NCBI GenBank assembly: GCA_001899335.1 | Contig: MOYE01000008.1 | Coordinates: 199,435 to 263,434 of the forward strand | DNA length: 64,000 bases | Direction: 5' to 3' | From: Candidatus Gastranaerophilus phascolarcticola | Lineage (GTDB): Bacteria > Cyanobacteriota > Vampirovibrionia > Gastranaerophilales > Gastranaerophilaceae | Shown: positions 58,344 to 64,000 of the stretch, one piece after another | Layout of the letters: the number at the start of each line of letters is the position of its first letter | How positions within the stretch are numbered: the stretch's first letter is position 1 | The notes under the pieces: generated by a model | Seen by the model: the letters and a program-made list of their open reading frames with translations, nothing else | What the model was told of the DNA's origin: nothing | Database searches by the model: none | Made by a program: the position numbers and the translations under genes

Positions 58344-59573
58344 ATGATAGACTTTAAATCAACATTAAGAATTTCAATAAATTCGCTAAAAGTGAACAAA
58401 ATGCGTTCCGCGCTAACGAGCCTTGGTATAATCATCGGGGTAAGCGCTGTAATCATAATGCTTGCTGTCGGTAACGGCGCCAGTGCAAATGTTCAAAAAA
58501 ATATTGAATTAATGGGCAGCAACCTTTTAACAGTGCGTTCAGCCTCCGCAAAGTCCGGCGGGGTTCATATGGGAATGGGTTCACGCCCGACACTGACCCT
58601 CAAAGACGCGCAGGCAATAAAAAAGAATGCCCGCGGAATTGAAGCCGTAGCCGCAGCGAGTTCCGAGTCAAAACAACTAACCTACGGGAACCAAAACTGG
58701 TCTACAACCGTTTACGGCGTTGAACCGGAATATTTGTATGTAAAAAATTACGAAATCGACTTAGGCAGAAAATTTTCCCGTGATGAGGTTAAAAACGGTT
58801 CCAAAGTTGCAATTTTAGGCAGCACTGTTGTCACGGAACTTTTTGGCGATGTTAATCCGATTGATAAAACTATTCGAATTGGCGGAACGCCATTCAAAAT
58901 TATAGGCGTATTGAAAGAAAAAGGTTCAATGGGTCCTATGGATCAGGACGACCTTCTTTTTATACCAATTCTGACCGCGCAAAAGAAAGTTTTCGGAACA
59001 GACTTTCCGGGAACCGTCAAAATGATAGTTGTAAAATGTGAAAACCCTGATGTTGTTTCGCAGACCGAAAGCGATATCAACGAAATTCTAACCCTGCGCC
59101 ATCGAATCGGCAAAAACCAGGAGAAAGATTTTGAAATCCGAAATTCCGCAGAGTTTCAGGAACGAATAAAAGCGACTACCGCAACATTTTCAATCCTGCT
59201 TTTCTCAATTGCCTCTGTTTCGCTGCTTGTTGGCGGTATAGGGATTATGAATATAATGCTTGTGTCAGTAACCGAACGAACAAAAGAAATCGGGATTCGT
59301 ATGGCAATCGGCGCCCGCGCATCAGATATCCGTTGGCAATTTTTGATTGAATCCCTGCTGCTTTCGATAATCGGGGGGCTTATCGGTGTTGTAGTGGGCG
59401 TTATCGGCGCGAAATCCGTAGAAATGTTCTCTACAGAACTTCATATATCAATTTCGACATTCTCAATAATTTTATCACTGGGATTTTCAGGACTTGTCGG
59501 CATGGTTTTCGGCTACTACCCTGCACATAAAGCCTCTCTGTTAAAACCAATTGATGCTTTAAGATATGAGTAA
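58344..59573 (+). CDS. MacB/FtsX-type ABC transporter permease
   Basis: 409 residues. An N-terminal membrane helix (MRSALTSLGIIIGVSAVIIM) is followed by a large periplasmic MacB-PCD domain (about 45-270) and three C-terminal helices (FSILLFSIASVSLLVGGIGI, then IGIRMAIGARASDIRWQFLI as the coupling region). It couples ATP hydrolysis to transfer of substrate from the periplasm into the MacA-TolC duct. Substrates may be peptides, lipids or macrolides. Confidence 0.94.
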   Translation: MIDFKSTLRISINSLKVNKMRSALTSLGIIIGVSAVIIMLAVGNGASANVQKNIELMGSNLLTVRSASAKSGGVHMGMGSRPTLTLKDAQAIKKNARGIEAVAAASSESKQLTYGNQNWSTTVYGVEPEYLYVKNYEIDLGRKFSRDEVKNGSKVAILGSTVVTELFGDVNPIDKTIRIGGTPFKIIGVLKEKGSMGPMDQDDLLFIPILTAQKKVFGTDFPGTVKMIVVKCENPDVVSQTESDINEILTLRHRIGKNQEKDFEIRNSAEFQERIKATTATFSILLFSIASVSLLVGGIGIMNIMLVSVTERTKEIGIRMAIGARASDIRWQFLIESLLLSIIGGLIGVVVGVIGAKSVEMFSTELHISISTFSIILSLGFSGLVGMVFGYYPAHKASLLKPIDALRYE

Positions 59574-59602
59574 TTGACGGCATGACAATTTTTTACTATA
59601 AT
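59574..59602 (+). promoter_or_regulatory. Promoter of the gene at 59631
   Basis: TTGACG (59574-59579), 17 nt, TATAAT (59597-59602), directly after the permease stop codon. One of the best promoter matches in the window. Confidence 0.8.
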
Positions 59603-59630
59603 ATGTTTTTATTATTATAAGGAGTTTGTT

Positions 59631-60020
59631 ATGTCTATTATTATGGAAGTGGGAAAACCACTGGAAGGTAACCGTGTAGAAGTCAACGCTAATTATGACG
59701 GCGCATTTAAGAAAAAGTTTAGTATTGAACAAGAAAAAGCCGACACTTTTGTTTCCAGTTACAAAAGCACTTATAATAAAATTTCGCTCATTCAAACCAT
59801 TGCGATGTGTCTTTCAGGCGGCTTAGGCGGTGTTGCTGGCGGGCATTTAGCAAAAAGTCTTACCGGCTGGAAAAAATGGGGGGCTATTGCTCTTGGCGGT
59901 TTAGCGGGCTGGATTGCGACAGCACTGGCTCTCACAAAACCTCTTCAGAATATGGAAAAAGGTGTAATTGATAAATTTGGCGCACAGGTTATCAAACCGC
60001 AAAAACCTACGAACGTTTAA
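59631..60020 (+). CDS. Unknown small membrane protein
   Basis: 129 residues. The first 45 are polar and beta-like (VEVNANYDGAFKKKFSIEQE), followed by two hydrophobic Gly-rich segments near 55-75 (IAMCLSGGLGGVAGGHLAKS) and 83-103 (WGAIALGGLAGWIATALALT). AAGGAG lies 7 nt upstream and a strong promoter precedes, so high expression is likely. No family recognised. The 3' end overlaps trkH by 14 nt on the other strand. Confidence 0.6.
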   Translation: MSIIMEVGKPLEGNRVEVNANYDGAFKKKFSIEQEKADTFVSSYKSTYNKISLIQTIAMCLSGGLGGVAGGHLAKSLTGWKKWGAIALGGLAGWIATALALTKPLQNMEKGVIDKFGAQVIKPQKPTNV

Positions 60021-61479
60021 GCGTCCAAAAATCGCCTTGCAGCATTACTAAGAACGGGATTAATTCCAAACGTCCGACATACATATTGAAAATCAATATA
60101 GCTTTTGACACCGGATGTAATGAATCAAAACTTCCCAAAGGTCCAATTGCAGCAGGGAATGCCGGTCCTACGTTTCCTATCATTGAGGCGGAGGACGCAA
60201 AACCTATCAACAGGTTCTGTTCAATAATTGATAAAACCAGTGATGTTATAACGATAATCACAAAATAAAACATAACAAACGTAATTATCTGTATAATAAC
60301 ATCTTTTGGTACAATAGCGTTGTCCATTTTGATATTAATAACTGCATTTGGGTGAAGTATTTTTTGAAGTTCTGCATTCATAACCTTAAACACCAGGCAC
60401 CAGCGTGTAATTTTAATTCCGCCACTTGCCGAACTTGCGCAGCCGCCGGTGAAAAACGCCAGTCCCAAAAGTAATTGAGATGTAAAATCCCAGCTTGTAT
60501 AATCAGAACTTGTGCTGCCGGTCGAAGTCATAACTGAAATTACCTGATAATAAGCGTGAAGCGCGGCATCTTTTATATCAGTCATAGTTCCGTTCAAAAA
60601 GAGCGACAAACCTATCAATGTTCCAAGTACAAGAAAAATTCCCGTATAAACCCTTACTTCTTCGCTTTTGAAGATATTCCAAGGTTTAAACTTTGACACT
60701 GCGCGATATTGCACGTTAAAACTTACACCGGAAATAAATATAAATATAAGCATTATAAAAGTTATAATATGTGAGTTAAATCCCATAGTGCTTTCCGGGT
60801 GCGTAGAAAAACCACCTGCGGAAAGCGTTGAGAGCGAATTACACAACGCATCAAACGGAGCCATACCCGCCCATATTAAAAGCAAGGTTTCAATAATAGT
60901 AAACGCGAGATAAATTTTCCATAAAGCAGAAGCCGTATTTCTGATACGAGGCGTAAATTTTTCTTCAGTAGGTCCCGGCGCCTCTGCAAAGAACATTTGA
61001 CGACCGGCGACGGCAAACTGCGGCAAAATCGCAATAAACAGGACGATAATCCCCATACCGCCAAGGAACTGAATAAATGAACGCCAAAAGAAAAACGAAT
61101 GCGGATAATCAAAATTTGTCAAAATTGTTCCGCCCGTAGTTGTAATACCTGATGCCGCTTCAAAGAGAGCATTTATCGGTGAAAGCCCCATAAGCATCAT
61201 AGGTATTGCAGAAATTCCACCAAACAGAACCCAGGTTAAGACTACAATAAAAAGCCCCTCGGATTTTTTGATATCGTTAAAATTTTCTACAGGAGAGATT
61301 TTATTCGCCAAAAACCTGAACAAGCCGCCGCAAACGATAGAGCACAGCGCAGGGATTAAAAAGTTCAAAATATCTGCATATTCCTTGAAAACAAGTGCTA
61401 CAGATATCGGCACCAGCATTACAAAACCGATGTATATTAATACCATTCCAACTGCGCTCAATAAATAGTTAAATCTCAT
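60007..61479 (-). CDS. trkH: TrkH/KtrB-type potassium uptake channel subunit
   Basis: 490 residues with four membrane-P-membrane repeats. Selectivity-filter regions are visible: ASGITTTGGTIL near 110, SLSTLSAGGFSTH near 220, MTSTGSTSSDY near 315 and SMIGNVGPAFPAA near 432. The Gly of each filter is present. It moves K+ across the inner membrane under control of TrkA, encoded just upstream with a 4-nt overlap. Last gene of the mtnP-yggT-trkA-trkH operon. Confidence 0.94.
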   Translation of the reverse strand: MRFNYLLSAVGMVLIYIGFVMLVPISVALVFKEYADILNFLIPALCSIVCGGLFRFLANKISPVENFNDIKKSEGLFIVVLTWVLFGGISAIPMMLMGLSPINALFEAASGITTTGGTILTNFDYPHSFFFWRSFIQFLGGMGIIVLFIAILPQFAVAGRQMFFAEAPGPTEEKFTPRIRNTASALWKIYLAFTIIETLLLIWAGMAPFDALCNSLSTLSAGGFSTHPESTMGFNSHIITFIMLIFIFISGVSFNVQYRAVSKFKPWNIFKSEEVRVYTGIFLVLGTLIGLSLFLNGTMTDIKDAALHAYYQVISVMTSTGSTSSDYTSWDFTSQLLLGLAFFTGGCASSASGGIKITRWCLVFKVMNAELQKILHPNAVINIKMDNAIVPKDVIIQIITFVMFYFVIIVITSLVLSIIEQNLLIGFASSASMIGNVGPAFPAAIGPLGSFDSLHPVSKAILIFNMYVGRLELIPFLVMLQGDFWTLKRS

Positions 61480-62822
61480 CTATCCGCCCTGTTAAAAAAT
61501 TCTTTTATATCATCCGCATTTTCAGCTTTGGTGAAAATTATAAGCGTGTCGCCGTTATGGAGTTCGGTATCGCCTTTTGGGATAATAACCCCTTTTCCAC
61601 GCTGAACAACGCCGACAATTGCAGGTTTCGGGAAACGCATTTCCATAATTTTTTTGTTGTTAAATTCAATGCCCAAATCTATTTCCAATACTTCGCCCTG
61701 TCCCTGTTCGACAGTTGCAAGAATCCCGACATTATCCTCTTCAATTGCGTTTTTGACCTCATTTAATGCCGAATTTTTAGCGGAAATCGCGATATCAACA
61801 CCGACTTTTTCAAACAGCGGAATATTCAAAACTTTTGAAACCCGCGTAATTGTACGTTTTGTTCCAAGCTGCTTAGCCAGAAGCGAGGTTAAAAGATTAC
61901 GCTCATCATTGTTTGTAACACTGATTGTAACATCGCTTGAGCCGATTTCTTCTTCATCAAGAAGTTTCAAATCTGTTCCGTCGCCATTTATAACAAGCGT
62001 GTTTTTGAGAGTTTGAGATAAGAAATCACAACGCTCATAATTCTTTTCAATAATTTTAGTTCTGATTTTGACATCTTCAAGTGTCTGTGCAAGCATCAAA
62101 CCAACATTCCCGCCGCCGATAATCGTTACAGATTTAACGCTTTCCTTATCGTGGAAAAAAGTACCGGCAAGAATATCAAGCGAATGAGAAGTTCCCATAA
62201 AAATCAGTTTATCGTCAGCCAAAAGCACAGTGTCGCCGTTCGGGATAGAAAGTTCTCCACCGCGCGTGATACCAACAATTAACGTATTTTTGGTAAAATT
62301 ACATTCCCTAACTTTTTTGCCGACAAGTGACATACCCTCTTTAAGTTTGTATTCCAAAAGCCGCGCACGTCCATTGGCAAAAAATTCTACATCCAGCGCT
62401 TGCGCAACCGTTACAATTCTGAAGATTTCCTGGGTCAAAAGCTCTTCCGGCCAAACGATTTCATCAATAAAGAACTCGCAAAGGCACATATCGGAACGAT
62501 CAACATTCAAAACATTTCTGTACTCTTCTTTAGTAACAAAACAAACCGTTCTGACGCCGCTCATTTTTTTAGCGGTAAGGCAAGCAACAATATTTGCCTC
62601 ATCAATTCCCGTACAAGCGATAAAAACATCAACATTTCTGATATCAGCCTGCTTTAAAACATCGACATTTGAGGCATTGCCCTGAACAAATCCTATATCC
62701 AGTTTTTTAAGTTCTTCAGTTTTGTTTTCTTCTTTATCAATAATGGTAACATCATGGTCTTCAAAAAATTCTGTTGCCAAAAGGCATCCGACTTCTGTTG
62801 CCCCATAAATCAAAATTTTCAT
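61476..62822 (-). CDS. trkA: TrkA potassium uptake regulatory subunit
   Basis: 448 residues with two RCK modules: NAD-binding fold MKILIYGATEVGCLLATEFF at the start and SVTIIGGGNVGLMLAQTLED near 232, each followed by a TrkA-C domain (about 140-220 and 365-445). It binds NAD(H)/ATP and gates TrkH. The second glycine motif (GGGNVG) is canonical, while the first (GATEVG) is slightly altered. It overlaps trkH by 4 nt. Confidence 0.95.
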   Translation of the reverse strand: MKILIYGATEVGCLLATEFFEDHDVTIIDKEENKTEELKKLDIGFVQGNASNVDVLKQADIRNVDVFIACTGIDEANIVACLTAKKMSGVRTVCFVTKEEYRNVLNVDRSDMCLCEFFIDEIVWPEELLTQEIFRIVTVAQALDVEFFANGRARLLEYKLKEGMSLVGKKVRECNFTKNTLIVGITRGGELSIPNGDTVLLADDKLIFMGTSHSLDILAGTFFHDKESVKSVTIIGGGNVGLMLAQTLEDVKIRTKIIEKNYERCDFLSQTLKNTLVINGDGTDLKLLDEEEIGSSDVTISVTNNDERNLLTSLLAKQLGTKRTITRVSKVLNIPLFEKVGVDIAISAKNSALNEVKNAIEEDNVGILATVEQGQGEVLEIDLGIEFNNKKIMEMRFPKPAIVGVVQRGKGVIIPKGDTELHNGDTLIIFTKAENADDIKEFFNRADR

Positions 62823-62834
62823 ACCTGAACCCCG

Positions 62835-63092
62835 CTAGAAAATTATATCCAGTGCCGAACAAACCAAGACTTGCAGGATTTGTAGCACAATAACCGCAAC
62901 GATTGGAGAAAAATCCAACCCGTTTACAGGCGGAATAAATCTTCTAAAAATATCCAAATAAGGATCTGTTATGTCTCTGATAAATTTAACCGGCTGCTTA
63001 TAAATATCAATTCTCGGAAAGAATGACAAAAAGCATCTTAAAATGATTACCAGAAAATAAAGTTCAAAAAGTTTTGCAACAGCGCTAACCAT
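62835..63092 (-). CDS. YggT family membrane protein
   Basis: 85 residues with two membrane helices (about 5-24 and 60-80) and the family stretch FIRDITDPYLDIFRRFIPPVNGLDFSPIVA in between. In bacteria and chloroplasts (YlmG/CCB3) it is linked to membrane organisation and osmotic tolerance. It lies between mtnP and trkA with 12-nt gaps on both sides; the coupling to K+ uptake genes fits an osmotic role. Confidence 0.88.
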   Translation of the reverse strand: MVSAVAKLFELYFLVIILRCFLSFFPRIDIYKQPVKFIRDITDPYLDIFRRFIPPVNGLDFSPIVAVIVLQILQVLVCSALDIIF

Positions 63093-63104
63093 AATTTGTC
63101 CTTT

Positions 63105-63908
63105 CTATAATTGAGAATTTTTCTTAGTAAAAGCACATTCACAATTATTTTGTTCAACAGGTATTTTCTCTATCATACTGAATAATAGAGATTTCAAATT
63201 AGCGACATTATTATTAAACACCTCTATAACAGCGTGGTGTGAAACCGGTGGGACATCACCTACCAAACCGGCATCGTAGTCGGTAATAAGTGAAATATTT
63301 AACGGGCACATATCCATTTCCTTAACGAGGTATGCTTCCGGGAACGCTGTCATATTAATAACTTCCCAGCCCTGGCTTGTAAAGAATTTAGATTCTGATT
63401 TTGTAGAGAAACGAGGACCGTTGATAACAACAACAGTACCTGTTTCGTGAACGGTAATTCCTAAATCCTTAGCGGTTTCGATAGCCAATTTTCTAAGTTC
63501 AGGACAATAAGTTTCAGCCGCAGACGGGTGAGTAACGATTGGTCCCTCAAAGAAAGTTGATTTTCTGCCGTCAGTCCAGTCAACGAACTGGTCGCAAATA
63601 ACGAAGTGACCCGGTTCAACGTGTTTTTGTAAACTTCCTGCAGCACAAGGAGAAATAACGCGTTTAACACCTAAAGATTTCATCGCCCAAACATTTGCGC
63701 GGTAGTTGATTAAGTGCGGCAAAATTGTATGGTTTCTGCCGTGACGCGGAATAAACGCAACTTTGTGCGGACCGATTTTACCAACGAAAGCGCTGTCACT
63801 AGGCATTCCATAAGGGGTTTCAATTCTGACTTCTTCGACATCATCAAGGAATTTGTAAAATCCTGAACCGCCAAAAACGCCTATAGTTGCAATTTCTTTA
63901 TTCTCCAT
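63105..63908 (-). CDS. mtnP: S-methyl-5'-thioadenosine phosphorylase
   Basis: 267 residues of the purine nucleoside phosphorylase/MTAP family: IGVFGGSGFYKFLDDVEEVR near 8, FIPRHGRNHTILPHLINYRA near 52, SPCAAGSLQKHVEPGHFVI near 86, INGPRFSTKSE near 162 and INMTAFPEAYLVKEMDMCPL near 182. It cleaves methylthioadenosine to adenine and methylthioribose-1-phosphate in methionine salvage; inosine/guanosine specificity cannot be excluded. AAAGGAG precedes the start. Confidence 0.9.
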   Translation of the reverse strand: MENKEIATIGVFGGSGFYKFLDDVEEVRIETPYGMPSDSAFVGKIGPHKVAFIPRHGRNHTILPHLINYRANVWAMKSLGVKRVISPCAAGSLQKHVEPGHFVICDQFVDWTDGRKSTFFEGPIVTHPSAAETYCPELRKLAIETAKDLGITVHETGTVVVINGPRFSTKSESKFFTSQGWEVINMTAFPEAYLVKEMDMCPLNISLITDYDAGLVGDVPPVSHHAVIEVFNNNVANLKSLLFSMIEKIPVEQNNCECAFTKKNSQL

Positions 63909-63937
63909 CTTTTTCTCCTTTACTATTCAATGGGAAT

Positions 63938-63946
63938 ATTCTACCA
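63938..63946 (-). promoter_or_regulatory. Extended -10 promoter of the mtnP operon
   Basis: Minus strand TGG then TAGAAT (63943-63938), 29 nt before the mtnP ATG. The -35 region would fall in the terminator of the pilin-like gene. Confidence 0.5.
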
Positions 63947-63951
63947 TGAAT

Positions 63952-63976
63952 AAAAAACGGGGGCAAGCGCCCCCCG
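63952..63976 (-). terminator. Terminator of the pilin-like gene at the right edge
   Basis: CGGGGG (63958-63963) / CCCCCG (63971-63976), followed on the minus strand by TTTTTT, 3 nt after the stop codon. Confidence 0.85.
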
Positions 63977-63978
63977 AA

Positions 63979-64000
63979 TTAATTACGTTTAATACATCTA
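63979..64000 (-). CDS. Type IV pilin-like protein, 3' end only
   Basis: The last codons on the minus strand read RCIKRN and then TAA. The complete pilin-like gene at 42396 ends in RCIKR and the one at 36824 in RCVRR, and all lie directly before a GC hairpin. This is therefore very probably the end of a fourth paralogue that extends beyond the window. Confidence 0.6.

Noticed and set aside
62230..62685. 151-residue ORF on the plus strand
   Set aside because: Entirely antisense to trkA; Ser-rich shadow composition.
1..64000. CRISPR array or cas genes
   Set aside because: No regularly spaced direct repeats and no Cas-like protein were seen on either strand.

Overview
The window is a gene-dense, AT-rich bacterial chromosome segment using the standard genetic code. 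Gram-negative traits (TolC/MacA/MacB-type efflux, several signal-peptide proteins), strictly fermentative hints (formate/nitrite channel, no respiratory genes seen) and a large share of proteins without recognisable families suggest an uncultured gut-type lineage. My best guess, from the style of the type IV pilin-like proteins and of the unknown proteins, is Gastranaerophilales/Melainabacteria (non-photosynthetic Cyanobacteria). That placement is inference and was not tested.

Layout. 1-5 kb: 5' end of a pilin-like gene on the minus strand, then unknown small and secreted proteins, Maf nucleotide pyrophosphatase and a 5'-nucleotidase-type metallophosphatase. 5.2-12.6 kb: EF-hand protein, PC4-like protein, priA, then a minus-strand housekeeping block (formyltransferase, smpB, gmk, rpmA, rplU, rlmH, mscS). 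12.6-16.3 kb: a small HTH gene facing a LuxR-like gene across a 38-bp perfect palindrome, tRNA-Gly(UCC), a candidate structured RNA, a parvulin, a Xaa-Pro peptidase and a SpoU methyltransferase. 16.5-22 kb: two overlapping unknown membrane-protein genes, a GltD-type oxidoreductase, a secreted protein and LrgA/LrgB. 22-36.6 kb: the S10-spc ribosomal protein cluster on the minus strand (rpsJ to rpsN, then rpsH-rplF-rplR). It is interrupted by a 5.6-kb island of regulators, a DtxR-type gene, a coiled-coil protein and unknown membrane proteins, and it stops after rplR instead of continuing to rpsE/secY. 36.7-43.5 kb: two pilin-like genes flanking a SNF2 helicase and gpmI. 43.5-54.8 kb: formate/nitrite channel, MFS pump, TPR protein, a pair of unknown paralogues, rmlA, a TrmB-type regulator, a protein made of four GntR-type winged helices, argS, an unknown membrane protein and a zinc-ribbon protein. 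54.9-64 kb: TolC-MacA-MacB export operon, an unknown small protein, the mtnP-yggT-trkA-trkH operon and the 3' end of a fourth pilin-like gene.

The most striking feature is the pilin-like family. Each of the three visible 5' ends carries a run of at least 11-12 G inside the leader region, before the prepilin cleavage site. At 42396-43439 the run keeps the gene in frame. At 36736-37768 the same run length puts the upstream start codon out of frame with the pilin body. This is the expected signature of slipped-strand (phase-variable) switching. A fourth C13/G13 run lies in a divergent promoter region near 5.84 kb.

Other structure that genes do not explain: an intergenic repeat family with GCGTAAGCC and GAGCAGG ends and compensatory stem changes (three copies, two of them between ribosomal protein genes); a TGC-extended -10 promoter class; a subset of start codons exactly 6 nt after the -10 box (probable leaderless mRNAs); palindromes at argS and at the DtxR-type gene; and a recurrent N-terminal segment in several unknown proteins.
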